From Mytilus trossulus (taxonomy: Eukaryota; Mollusca; Bivalvia; Mytilida; Mytilidae): a stretch of DNA of 64,000 bases. Every line of letters begins with the position of its first letter. Positions within the stretch are counted from its first letter, which is position 1. Made by a program: the position numbers and the translations under genes. Positions 25,838-37,146 of the stretch are shown piece by piece. Under the pieces are notes generated by a model. That model worked only from the letters and a program-made list of their open reading frames with translations. It was not told the DNA's origin and searched no databases. The DNA is taken from NCBI RefSeq assembly GCF_036588685.1, contig NW_026963296.1:2418001-2482000 (forward strand), given 5' to 3'.

Positions 25838-27452
25838 CAGGGGCGGATTCAGGATTTTGGAAAGGGGGGGGCGAAGATTTTTGATTTTGCCGAGCGGAGC
25901 GAGGCGAAAAAATTTTGGGACCCTTTTTGGGCTTAAAAAAACATAAAATAAGTGCTTGGGGCATGTATATTTTATAGTTGCTGTAAAGTGTAAGGATTGG
26001 ACATTTTTTATGCTGTATTCTCCCTATAAATTGTCTATCATAAAATGATAGTATTAATCCAAATCTATGTACTGATTTATTTGATGTAGGACTTGTCAGA
26101 AAAAAAATAGACATGGAAATTCGACTCAATTTACAATACGATCGACACGAGTTAAAAAAGACAAACAAGAAGTTTTTATCCAAATGTTTGATTGATATGT
26201 TTCACCCAACATAACATAGAGAACCGAAGTGAGGGGTTCCAAATCCACAAAAGATAACGAAAGTGTCTGAAATGACAACGAAGTTAGAATGACGGTCCAC
26301 AAATGGAGACATGAAGGTCACACCCAGTAGGCAGGTTACAGTCTGGTCTTGAAAAAGTATGCAATATATATCAGTCCGGTGAAACAGACATTCCAGTAAG
26401 ACACGCAAACCCCGGCCACAAAAAAACTACGTCCGTTTTTATTGATCATGTTCATTTCATGCTTAATAATTTTGTTGGAAATTTTCGTTTTTAATAGCAA
26501 AAAAGTGGATAAGACTATTGTTTTCAATCCAGATACGGCCAGAATTTTTGTTTTAGGCAAGAATCAGAGTCAATTTTTTCTCTCTCAAATATCTCAGAAT
26601 GCCTCCTCAAATCAAATGGTTTCGTAAATGAGACTTGAAATTTTTCTAGAGCTTATACTAAAATTGAGAATGGAAATTGGGAATGTGTCAAAGAAACATC
26701 AACCCGACCATAGAAAAAACAACAGCAGAAGGTCACGAACAGGTCTTCAATGTAGCGAGAAATTCCCGCACCCGGAGGCGTCCTTCCGTGGCCCCTAAAC
26801 AAATATATACTACTAGTAGTTCAGTGATAATGAACGCCATGCTTATTTCCAAATTGTACACAAGAAACTAAAAATAAAATAATACAAGAGTAACAGAGGC
26901 TAGAGGCTCCTGACTTGGAACAGGCGCAAAAATGCGGCGGGGTGACTGGGGATCATTATTCAACTTTTTTATTTATAAAATAAGCTGGGGCATTTGGGGT
27001 TAAACATGTTTTCGTAGGTAAATAATTTTGTGGAACTTTTTTTTCATGAAAGTGAAATAGTCTATAGAGTATTTACTATTACTTTCTGTTTGGTAGAATA
27101 GTGAAATAGAAGTCAATACGTTCTTGCTCAATCCTGTGTCGCTTTGACGGTTTCCTGATTGTCATGACATCCTCAGCCTAAGCAATGTGTATTACTGTAA
27201 TTTGAATTGACCGTGTGCCGTTTTTTCAACGCACTGGTCAACTCCACCATAGCAAATCACATGACTTTGACAATCAGTAAATACCAGCGAAAAATATATT
27301 GATAGGTAAAGAATTGTCGTATAAAAATTAAATTTCTCGGGAAATGGCAAAGTTCACGAAGTCTAGTCTGATTAATAATTTTCGAAAAAAAAAAAAAGTC
27401 CGCGCAAAGGGGGGGCGTACGCCCTCTACGCCCCCCTCTGAATCCGCCACTG
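25838..27452. mobile_element. 1,615-bp hAT-like element, TIR CAGKGGCGGATTCAG, CATTG duplication
   Basis: Left end CAGGGGCGGATTCAG and right end CTGAATCCGCCACTG, flanked by CATTG at 25833-25837 and 27453-27457. The interior includes a G-rich then C-rich sub-terminal pair and a nested family A repeat (26659-27012). No intact transposase is visible, so it is non-autonomous. The same ends are seen on the short MITE at 35398. Confidence 0.8.
26659..27012 (+). repeat. Dispersed repeat family A, longest copy in the window
   Basis: Runs from GAGAATGGAAATTGGGAATG through CAATGTAGCGAGAAATTCCC, CAGTGATAATGAACGCCATG and CTCCTGACTTGGAACAGGCG to GGGGTTAAACATG. Nested inside the hAT-like element at 25838-27452. 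Confidence 0.8.
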
Positions 27453-27459
27453 CATTGAT

Positions 27460-28158
27460 CCCTATTAATTTTGAGATCATGAAGTGAAAGGCCAAGGTCA
27501 AAACTACTAAATTTAAAAGTAAATTTTGCTAAACATTATAATTATGTAATTGTCTTTAAATCATAACAAAGAATCCAAAGAAACACTTTGTTATTTTGAT
27601 CTTTGAAATTTTCAAGTTTTGTTCTTTTACTCAATCATTCAATACTGGTAGGTTCATAGATATACATGTAGGAAGATGTGCCAAGTCAAGTGTCATGTAT
27701 CTTAATATAAGTTTTCATGAAATACATGTAAGCAACAAAAACTGCATCAGAAAAAAAATCAATGTTTTCAATCCCCCCTCATCCAGATCTTCTTGTATGG
27801 AGAAGGGAAAGTAATGACACAGGCCAGTGATGTGAAAATTGAAGGGAGATTCTAGCTATACAAAAAAAAACACACTTTAATGAGGCATGCTAAAATAGTG
27901 TACTTGTAATTCCCTGTCTGTATATCATGTATATGTTTGACAACCATGTCAGATGAATATTAATGGCTCAGAAAAAGAAGTCAGAATACATGTAACTTAA
28001 TTTGGATGTTTTATGGCTTGATTCCATTTATTTTTAACCAAAACGTTACATGTACTTTCAACTAAATGAAAGAGAGGCAGTAGAAATTAAAGGGAAACTC
28101 TTTAATGACCATGTTGGTGATAAATGAACTTAATTCCATAATGCAAAACTCGAAAAAT
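27460..28158. other. Intergenic, no recognised features
   Basis: AT-rich sequence between the hAT-like element and the next dispersed repeat. Short ORFs only, none with family resemblance or splice support. Confidence 0.4.
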
Positions 28159-28159
28159 G

Positions 28160-28965
28160 ACCAAAAGATAAAACATTTGTGACAGTATTATATATAGCTT
28201 CAAATACAAAATAGAAAACTATTCAACAAGAGGGCTGTGCATACTGAAATGTCTCTCCTTCTTTACTATGCAATGAACCATGAAATTGAGGTCAAGGTCA
28301 AATAAAAAGCTGTGTAACTTACATGTACATCATAAAATATCTCCATACACCATGTACACCAAATGAAGTTGACCTATAGCATATTGTATAAGAAAAAAAG
28401 ACCAAAAACTTAACTTAGACCACTGAACCATGAAAATGAGGTCAAGTTCAGATGACACCTGCCATCTAGACATGTACATCTTTCAATCATTCCTTACACC
28501 AAATATAATGTAACCTATTGCTTATAGCATCTGAGATATGGACTAAACTAAAACTTAACCTTGTTCACTGATCCATGAAATGAGGTTGAGGTCAAGTGAA
28601 AACTGTGATGGGCATGTATGGACCTTGCAAGGTATGCACATACCAAATACAGTTATCCTATTACTCATAAAAGGGAAATTAACATTACAAAAAATCTTAT
28701 TGTTTTCAAGTAGTCACTGAACAATGAACATGTGGTCAAGGACAATGAACAACATGAACAAGTGACAAATGGAAACTTTGAATCATAAGCATCGATATAC
28801 AAAGTATGAAGCCTCCAGGTCTTCCACCTTCTAAAATACAAACATTTGACAAACGTGACAAAGCTTTTAAGAAGTTGGATAACACTGCCACCACCGGATC
28901 ACTTTCTCTATGTTAAGCTTTCTGCGACAACAGTTGCAGGCCCGACAAAAACCAAGCAATATAAA
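28160..28965 (+). repeat. Mollusc repeat with about 165-bp monomers (GAACCATGAAAATGAGGTCAAG)
   Basis: Recurring phrases ACTGAACCATGAAAATGAGGTCAAG and CACCAAATATAATGTAACCTATTGC occur at about 28264, 28420 and 28565, diverging rightwards. The 3' end reads ATAACACTGCCACCACCGGATC then AGCTTTCTGCGACAACAGTTGCAGGC, a conserved terminus in this family. Confidence 0.65.
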
Positions 28966-29289
28966 CCCATAAAAAAATCTGGTAATCTCAGGTTTTCAGG
29001 TCTTGCTCCACATTTGACACCCGTCAACTATCTCTGCTGTTTTTACTCTTTGATATTTGATGTATGTTATTGACATACCCCTTGAAAAAATGTGTGTGTA
29101 CTAGTATCTCTTATTTGTTTTGCATATTTTAGTTGTTGTCTTATTAATGCCTTCTGGTAGCTTTTTGGTAGGGATATCACACAACTCCTTTTATTCTGAG
29201 TTTAACAAGTCCAGATAGATCAATAAACAAATACCAACTTGTTTATAAAACAACAAATTTAATAGCATTTTCAGGCATGACATATACAA

Positions 29290-29935
29290 TGATATATTAA
29301 ATTAAATACAGAAACTGTTCACATGTTAAAATGACATTCTGCAATACAAAATGTACATGTACAATGTATATCATCTTCGCTAGGCAAGGCTTACGACCCG
29401 CTCCCGTTCTCATCACCCTTGGTGGATTGAGATAAAATTTCCAAGACACAAGGTTAGTATTTTTATTGTTTGCAGTCGAAACTCGCTGCATTCAATCAAA
29501 AAGCGCCTATAACATGATCGTGTGTATATGAAGAAAGTGTTAGTAAACAATTGTCACATGTTTATTGTGCAACAAGTCTTTGCATTCTATAAACATACGA
29601 CTATATTTAGTGACAACTTGAATGTTTTTAATCAATTAGTAGAAGTTCCTGTGTACATGGTGTATGTTTAATGCACAAATGCATGAATGTTGACGTATAT
29701 TTTCATTTCCGGCTTTATAAAGTGTGAAGAATTTAGAAGCCACCGTGTTTTTACCTCAAAATTGAAGAGTTCAAGTGCTACCATTGGTCAAGAATAATGT
29801 ATTTGGAATTAATGTGATTTCAATCTGCTGATAGATGGTGCAACATTGTTTTCACAAACATTGGCTTGATCTGCCAAGGGTGAGGAGAAAGGGGGTGGAT
29901 CTTAACCCTTGGCTAGCAAAGATGAATGTATGTAT
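29290..29935. repeat. Inverted pair of the TTGGCTAGCAAAGATG repeat
   Basis: 29340-29460 carries the minus copy (CATCTTCGCTAGGCAAGG, TCATCACCCTTGGTGGATTGAGATA). 29700-29935 carries the plus copy (TGCCAAGGGTGAGGAGAAAGG, AACCCTTGGCTAGCAAAGATG). Transcription through both could form a hairpin. Related to 10640-11035. It is about 430 bp downstream of TMEM60. Confidence 0.6.
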
Positions 29936-30362
29936 GACATATCATGTTCATATTTTAAACATTGACAAAAAAAAAGCAAATAAATATGATAAATGATGGT
30001 CAGAGAAATAATATTTTATGACAGATGAAAAAGTTTTCAATACACACACTTTAATAACAGAAATTACTTCTTATTTCTAAAACAAAAGTCTGAAGTACTG
30101 TACATGTCCAGTGCTGTCCGATTGCACATTTCATTCCATCCATCGCGTTGCACTTTTGAAATTCCATCCACCAATCACATACATGTATTAGGGAATGCCT
30201 TAATGTTCATTAAAATTCCAATTATTTCAGCTAATGTTTGTGATATGGTTTGTAGTCAATGACATTGTCTATGATCTAGTTCTCCGATTTTTTAAGTCAA
30301 GTCAAAGATGATGAAAATAGAATGCACATATTTAAATAATTCAAAACATGAACTCGCATTGG

Positions 30363-30770
30363 TCATGACGGTGTTCGTGCTACATGAACAAGGTTCATGA
30401 AAACATCAAAAATTGCTTTTGACAGTAACATCCAGAAAGGAATCATTACGTATTTGAGATCGATCTGTGGATAGTATTGAAGTCTCATACACAATAACAC
30501 TTGAAACGAAAGTTTTAACAACACTGCCATCATGTAAAGAACTTTCTTTGAAACAGAAATGTTTAAATCGGAACGGTGATCAAATCCATTTTTACAATGT
30601 ACTATAATTTTGAATGTTATGTAGATAATTACAACAGCATCAAAAACCCACATGGGTATAAACACTAGGAACCAGTTCCAACTGACTTTTTTGTCGAGGC
30701 GAAGTACCATTAAAATAAGGAACACAAGCACAATAAACCATGTAAACAGTGCTCTTTGAATGATCGCCAT
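30363..30770 (-). CDS. TMEM60: TMEM60, four-pass transmembrane protein (135 aa)
   Basis: A single-exon ORF of 135 residues starting at ATG 30770; human TMEM60 is 133 residues and also has its CDS in one exon. Shared landmarks are TWFIVLVFLILMVLRLD near the N terminus (human TWLFTLLFLIMLVLKLD), WNWFLVFIPMWVFD (WNWFLIFIPVWIFD), CKNGFD (CKSGFD), LLKLSFQVLLC (LLKLAFCLALC) and YVMIPFW (YVFIPLW). Four hydrophobic segments lie at about residues 6-25, 31-56, 75-97 and 107-131. The family resembles the TMEM185/FAM11 fold in length per unit, and its function is unknown. No neighbour suggests a role. Identification is confident from the pattern of conserved tryptophans and prolines. Confidence 0.93.
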   Translation of the reverse strand: MAIIQRALFTWFIVLVFLILMVLRLDKKVSWNWFLVFIPMWVFDAVVIIYITFKIIVHCKNGFDHRSDLNISVSKKVLYMMAVLLKLSFQVLLCMRLQYYPQIDLKYVMIPFWMLLSKAIFDVFMNLVHVARTPS

Positions 30771-31119
30771 CGAATTTTTACTTCCTCAATGTTATTATAG
30801 TGCTTTTCAGTTATTAACAGGTAGTTGTTATATCAGTATTCTTCAAACGTAGTTCTGACCCATTAACATAAAGAGGAAGTATATACCGGAACAGATAAGT
30901 ATTTTTTTCGTAATATTGTATTGCAATGAAATACACAAACAAACAAAATACTTTATTCACGTAACTCGAATATTTCAGCTTTCTTCAATGATCTGACAGG
31001 GAAATTAAAAAAACTTTAAAAAATTTGAAAACAAATAATTCTTGGGAAACAATGAAATCTAAGAAGGGTGCTTAAATAAAAAAAAAATACCGGGCCACGG
31101 TCCAGACAAATTATTATAA
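30771..31119. promoter_or_regulatory. Upstream region of TMEM60
   Basis: Unique-looking AT-rich sequence between the TMEM60 start and the repeat cluster at 31120. It holds GGAAG and CCGGAA core motifs around 30870-30890 (AGAGGAAGT, ACCGGAAC), compatible with ETS-type promoter sites. No TATA box is assigned. Promoter role is inferred from position only. Confidence 0.3.
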
Positions 31120-34100
31120 CTTTTTTTCTCACCATTTGGCGTCCGTCGTCGTCGTTAACAATTTACATTTTGAACTTCTTCTAGAGAACCACTGAATGGA
31201 ATGGAACCAAACATGGCATGACTGTTCCTTATGAGGTGCTGGCCAAGTGTTGTTACTTTGTAGCCGATCATTTATTCAAGATGGCCGCCTTCGGGGGACT
31301 ATAAAGTTTAACATAGGACCCTATGGGTAATGCATACAAATGTCTTCTTTTAGAGAACCACAGAATGGAATGAAACCAAACATAGCATGAATGTTCCTTA
31401 TGAGGTGCTGACCAAGTGTTCTTACTTTGTAGCCGATCCATCTTCCAAGATGGATGCCAGCGGGGGACTTAGTTTAAAATAGGACCCCATGGGAAATATA
31501 TACAAATGTCTTCTTTTAGAGAACCACTGAATGGAATGAAACCAAACATGGCATGAATGTTCCTTATGAGGTGCTGACCAAGTTTTGTAACTTTGTAGCC
31601 GATCCATCTTCCAAGATGGCTGACAGCGGGGGACTTAGTTTAACAGAGGACCCTACGGGAAATATATACAAATGTCTTCTTTTAGAGTACCACTGAATGG
31701 AATGAAACAAAACATAGCATGTATGTTCCTTATGAGGTGCTTACCAAGTGTTAACTTGTTACTTTGTAGCCAGATGGCCGCCAGTGGGGGGACAGTTAAT
31801 TTATGGGAAATGCATACAAACATGACAAAAGTCTTCTTCTAGAGAACCACTGAATTGAATGAAATCAAACATAGCCTGAATGTTCCTTTCCTTATGAAGT
31901 TGTGTTGTTACTTTAAGCAAATTTTAATTTTTTAGCTCACCTGGCCCGAAGGGCCAAGTGAGTTTTCTCATCACTTGGCGTCCGTCGTCCGTCGTCGTCC
32001 GTCGTCGTCCATCGTCGTCGTCGTCCGTCGTCGTTAACTTTTACAAAAATCTTCTCTGAAACTACTGGGCCAAATCAAACCAAACTTGGCCACAATCATC
32101 ATTGGGGTATCTAGTTTAAAAAATGTGTGGCGTGACCCGGTCAACCAACCAAGATGGCCGCCACGGCTAAAATAGAACATAGGGGTAAAATGCAGTTTTT
32201 GGCTTATAACTCAAAAACCAAAGCATTTAGAGCAAATCTGACATGGGGTAAAATGTTTATCAGGTCAAGATCTATCTGCCCTGAAATTTTCAGATGAATC
32301 GGTCAATCGGTTGTTGGGTTGCTGCCCCTGAATTGGTAATTTTGAAGAAATTTTGCTGTTTTTGGTTATTATCTTGAATATTATTATAGTTAGAGATAAA
32401 CTGTAAACAGCAATAATGTTCATCAAAGTAAGATCTACAAATAAGTCAACATGACCAAAATGGTCAGTTGACCCGTTTAGGAGTTATTGCCCTTTATAGT
32501 CAATTTTTAACCATTTTTCGTTAATTAAAGTAATCTTTAACAAAAATCTTCTCCTCTGAAACTACTTGGCCAAATTAATCCAAACTTGGCCATAATCATC
32601 TTTGGGGTATCTAGTTTAAAAAATGTGTGGCGTGACCTGGTCAACCAACCAAGATGGCCGCCACGGCTAAAAATAGAACAAAGGGGTAAAATGCAGTTTT
32701 TGGCTTATAACTCAAAAACCAAAGCATTTTGAGGAAATCTGACATTAGATAAAAATGTTTATCAGGTCAAGATCTATCTGCCCTAAAATTTTCAGATGAA
32801 TCGGTCAATCGGTTGTTGGGTTGCTGCCCCTGAATTGGTAATTTTGAGGAAATTTTGCTGTTTTTGGTTATTATCTTGAATATTATTATAGATAGAGATA
32901 AACTGTAAACAGCAATAATGTTCAGCAAAGTAAGATCTACAAATAAGTCAACATGACCAAAATGGCCAGTTGACCCGTTTAGGAGTTATTGCCCTTTATA
33001 GTCAATTTTTAACCATTTTTCGTAAATTAAAGTAATCTTTTACAAAAATCTTCTCCTCTGAAACTACTTGGCCAAATTAATCCAAACTTGGCCACAATCA
33101 TCTTTGGGGTATCTAGTTTAAAAAATGTGTGGCGTGACCTGGTCAACCAACCAAGATGGCCACCACCGCTAAAAATAGAACATAGGGGTAAAATGCAGTT
33201 TTTGGCTTATAACTCAAAAACCAAAGCATTTAGAGCAAATCTGGCATGGGATAAAAATGTTTATCAGGTCAAGAACTATCTGCCATGAAATTTTCAGATG
33301 AATCGGTCAATCGGTTGTTGGGTTGCTGCCCCTGAATTGGTAATTTTGAGGAAATTTTGCTGTTTTTGGTTATTATCTTGAATATTATTATAGATAGAGA
33401 TAAATTGTAAACAGCAATAATGTTCAGCAAAGTAAGATCTACAAATAAGTCAACATGACCAAAATGGTCAGTTGACCCCTTTAGGAGTTATTGCCCTTTA
33501 TAGTCAATCTTTAACCATTTTTCATAAATCTAAGTAATCTTTTACAAAATCTCCACTGAAACTACTAGGCCACAATCATCTTTGGGGTATCTAGTTTGAA
33601 AAATGTGTCCGATGACCTGGACATTCAACCAAGATGGCCGCCACGGCTAAAAATAGAACATAGGGGTAAAATGCAGTTTTTTGCTTATAACTATGAAACC
33701 AAAGCATCTAGAGCAAATCTGACAAGAAGTTAAATTGTTAATCAAGTCAATATCTATCTGCCCTGAATTTTTCAGATGAATTGAACAACTGGTTGTTGGG
33801 TTGCTGCCCTCCAATTGGTAATTTTTAAAGAAATTTTGCCGTTTTTGGTTATCTTGAATACTATTATAGATAGCGATAAACTGTAAACAGCAATAATGTT
33901 CAGCAAAGTAAGATCTACAAATAAGTCAACATGACCTAAATGGTCAATTGACCCCTTAAGGAGTTATTGCCCTTTATAGTCAATTTTTAACAATTTTCAT
34001 TAATTTGGTAAATTTATGTAAATTTTTACCAAATATAGTTCTCTGTTACTAATGGGCAAAGTTCATGATAGATATAATTGTAAGAAGCAAAATCGTTCAG

Positions 34101-34291
34101 TAAAGTAAGAACTTCAAACACATCACCATCACCAAAATACAATTTTGTCATGAATCCATTTGTGTCCTTTGTTTAATATGCACACAGACCAAGGTGAGCG
34201 ACACAGGCTCTTTAGAGCCTCTAGTTTTATATGATTTCAAAAACCCAAGTAGAATCAGGTGAGCGATACAGGCTCTTGAGAGCCTCTAGGT
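31120..34291 (+). repeat. Outer repeat element with 168-bp monomers, interrupted by a nested element
   Basis: Begins TTTCTCACCATTTGGCGTCCG with a CGTC microsatellite. Then come about five monomers of 168 bp (AGAGAACCACTGAATGGAATG, TGTTCCTTATGAGGTGCTG) up to 31925. The right terminus CAGGTGAGCGATACAGGCTC, GAGAGCCTCTAGG appears only at 34245-34291, after the inserted element at 31929-34227. The layout indicates nesting. Confidence 0.65.
31929..34227 (+). repeat. Inner repeat element with four about 500-bp tandem monomers
   Basis: Starts TTTTTAGCTCACCTGGCCCG with a GTCGTCC microsatellite and ends AAGGTGAGCGACACAGGCTC, TTTAGAGCCTCTAG. Monomers begin near 32037, 32530, 33034 and 33535 (TACAAAAATCTTCTC) and share AACCAAGATGGCCGCCACGG, TTTTTGGCTTATAACTCAAA and GGTTGTTGGGTTGCTGCCCC. 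A single-monomer copy lies at 42873-43546 and a fragment at 34593-34733 (minus). Confidence 0.85.
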
Positions 34292-34592
34292 TTTTTTTTT
34301 ATTAGAAGCTAAAACTAAAAACCCATCTAGCAACGACAATTTTCAACCCACACATTTAATGAAACGTACACTTCCTATCTCGAGCCTCCTCATTGGGAAT
34401 TTGATTATGTGATCACTGTGCCGTTTATAGAGTGATTACTTTGATTACCAGACCAAATAGTTCATGATTATTTGATAATCTAGGAAATTTCTTTTGATCA
34501 CCTTGTTTAAACAAAAAATAAATGAGTATGTGTTTATATGAGTACACATTTGTGATTATGTTGTTACTTTGACACCCTCAGAAGGGGGGGGT

Positions 34593-34733
34593 CTTCAAAT
34601 GCTTTGCTCTAAATGCTTTGGTTTTTGAGTTATAAGCCAAAAACTGTATTTTACCCCTTTGTTCTATTTTTAGCCATAGCGGCCAATTTGGTTGGTTTGC
34701 CCGGTCACAAAACACAATTTAAAACTAGATACA
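34593..34733 (-). repeat. Fragment of the 500-bp monomer, inverted
   Basis: Reverse complement of the TTTTGGCTTATAACTCAAAA block plus its AAGGGGTAAAATACAG and GGCCGCTATGG parts. About 140 bp, isolated. Confidence 0.75.
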
Positions 34734-35032
34734 TCAGGTGACTGAAAAACAACCAGAAAATACAACATTTATAGAAGAGATTAAAAATTTACATGAGAAG
34801 AAAATAATTCCAAATTTAAGATGTTAAGGATATAAAGGATAAATGTGAACACTATATATATGATCTAAACCTCAGTTTTGTATTAGAAATGAGCACGGTA
34901 CGAACTCATGCACCCAATTATCCAGCGGAAATAATGTAGAAACAAATCTTATTCAACATTTCAAGATAGAGAAACTCATATTTAAATTTTCCGTTATATA
35001 TTACCTGCATTACCTGCGAAATGACAAAAATC

Positions 35033-35148
35033 AGTGGCGGATCAGGGGTTGGAACCCCCTTTTTTTGACGATCAATGCAATTGAAAAGGAGCAGATAGTT
35101 TGACACCCCATTCACTCTGGGTTGGGAATCCCCTTTTTAAAATGGCTG
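35033..35148. mobile_element. Short hAT-like MITE, left end intact
   Basis: CAGTGGCGGATCAGGGG left end, ACGATCAATGCAATTGAA core, and GGGAATCCCCTTTTTAAAATGGC near the right where the terminal motif is lost. Confidence 0.65.
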
Positions 35149-35397
35149 TAAATCATGAAGTTTTTATTGTTTACCGCAAATGAAATATAACCTTGTGGCG
35201 CAAATGCTGCGGAAAGATTGGATATTTTCCTAATATGGGCAAAAATAAGTCAACTGAAATAGGATATTGTTCACGCAGACGTGTGGATTGCTATTTATTT
35301 TTGCGGAGTAAGTTAAGGACAGTTTTGCAGAAGATATAATGTTAAAGACTCATATCAATGAAAACTGCAACAAATTTGTCGACTACGTCACGTAAAG

Positions 35398-35545
35398 CAG
35401 GGGCGGGATCCAGCCATTTAAAAAAAGGGGGGGTTCCCAAACCAGGACAAAAAGGGGGGGTGGTTCCAAATATATGTCCCCATTCACATGCCTTGAGCGG
35501 CAAAAAAGGGGGTTCCAACCCCCCCCCCCCCTGGATCCGCCACTG
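35398..35545. mobile_element. 148-bp hAT-like MITE, intact, TAAAG duplication
   Basis: Left CAGGGGCGGGATCCAG and right CTGGATCCGCCACTG with perfect 5-bp duplication TAAAG (35393-35397, 35546-35550). Sub-terminal G-runs and C-runs pair. Best preserved copy of the family in the window. Confidence 0.85.
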
Positions 35546-35550
35546 TAAAG

Positions 35551-36100
35551 CAAGGATTTGTACTATACAAATCCTTGGTAAAAACAAACAATTCCAGCGA
35601 GTTGAAATTACAAAAGAATTTTGGACGACTTTGCCTAATGAAAAATCAAAATATACCAACTATAGGCTAGAGCCCTTCACAATAATTAGCATGGTATTTT
35701 ACCACTCGCTTTCGCTCCAGATAGAATAATCAAAATATTAATTTACCAGACATATGGTTAAATAAAAACAAACCTTTGGCTGCCACGAATAATTTCTTAA
35801 ATATAACATGTATTAGAAGTAACAAAATGTGAAAGACAACTACCAACGAGATAACACATTTAAATAAACAGTGTAGAACATCAACCTCGTTTTAACAATT
35901 AAAGAATATACATGTATGAAAATCTTCGTTTGATGTTTAAACAATGAGATTCATGGATTCAGATCTCCATGGAGCAAACAATTGCACTTTAAGATTTAAG
36001 GGAGATTTCACACACCACAACTCCTTATTACTATATTTACATTGAACCCTGTCTAAGCTGAATCTTACGGGGCGCCGAATGGGACTCTTGTGTATGGTTT
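35551..36100. other. Intergenic, no recognised features
   Basis: AT-rich, no ORF of interest and no repeat ends identified between the intact MITE and the mixed-orientation array. Confidence 0.4.
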
Positions 36101-36169
36101 TGTACAAAATTCATTTTTGTCTTACAAAACTATGCGATACAGACTTGTTTTATGAGAACTTCAATTTTG

Positions 36170-36790
36170 TGGTGACAAAAATCATTTTTGTAGACAAAAT
36201 TTATTTATTTGTCAAAAAGGTATGCAAATATAAACTTATGTGCATACAAATATGCAAATATAAACTTATTTGCATACAAAATTGACTTTTGTTACCTGAT
36301 ATGGAAATTAAAAACACAAAAGTCAATTGTGTGAGACAAGATTCAACTGTATGAGACAAAATTGACTTGTGACGACAAAATTTACTTTTGTGAGACAAAA
36401 TTTACTTTTGTGACGACAAAATTTACTTTTTTGAGACAAAATTGACTTTTATGAGACAAAATTGACTTTTGTGAAACAAAATTGACTTTTAATTTGTGAG
36501 ACACAATTGAATTTTGTAATTTTGTCTCACAAAAGTCAATTTTGTGTCACGAAAGTCAATTTTGGACTTTTGTGAGACAAAATTGACTTTTGCGAAACAA
36601 AATTGACTTTGATTTGTGAGACACAATTGAATTTTGTAATTTTGTCTCACAAAAGTCAATTTTGTCTCACAAAAGTCAATTTTGTCTCACAATAGTCAAT
36701 TTTGTCTCACAAAAGTCGATTTTGTATGCAAATTAGTTCACAGAATCCAAACTAAACTAATTTGCATACAAAATTGACTTTTGTCGCCCA
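36170..36790. repeat. Mixed-orientation array of about 20-bp units (GACAAAATTGACTTTTGTGA)
   Basis: Units such as GAGACAAAATTGACTTTTGT run in one orientation up to about 36515. They flip to TTTTGTCTCACAAAAGTCAA, flip back around 36566-36630 and flip again from about 36640. Adjacent blocks are therefore inverted and can fold on each other. A preceding stretch (36200-36290) repeats TATGCAAATATAAACTTATTTGCATAC. Confidence 0.9.
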
Positions 36791-37019
36791 ATTTTCGAAT
36801 ATATATATAAGGTAACAAATTTCAAGTCTGTGTGACAAAAGATGGCCATTTATGTGTATTTGTCATGTTATAGCTCTTCAACATTACTGTTTCAGTTCTT
36901 ATGTACATTTTCGACTTTCACAATTTAACGGCTTTGACCGTTCATGGTGACGGTATTTCCAAAATAGCACTTCGAACGCATGACAATATGAAACGTCTTT
37001 TTTTCTATGTCTCATCGCT

Positions 37020-37146
37020 GACATCCCATTAGTCCGACAACCATTATTCCGACATCCCATTAGTCCGACAACCATTATTCCGACATCCCATTACTCCGAC
37101 AGCCCACTATTCCGACAGCCCACTATTCCGACAGCCCATTATTCCG
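37020..37146 (+). repeat. Minisatellite of 15-16 bp units (CCGACATCCCATTA)
   Basis: About eight units alternating GACATCCCATTAGTCC and GACAACCATTATTCC, then GACAGCCCACTATTCC. An ORF that follows (37163-37546) is not recognised as a gene. Confidence 0.85.

Noticed and set aside
30363-30770. GPCR or ion-channel fragment
   Set aside because: Complete 135-residue four-pass protein whose tryptophan/proline pattern and length match TMEM60.
36079-36398. Short ORFs on both strands within 36079-36398
   Set aside because: Translations of the mixed-orientation short repeat array.
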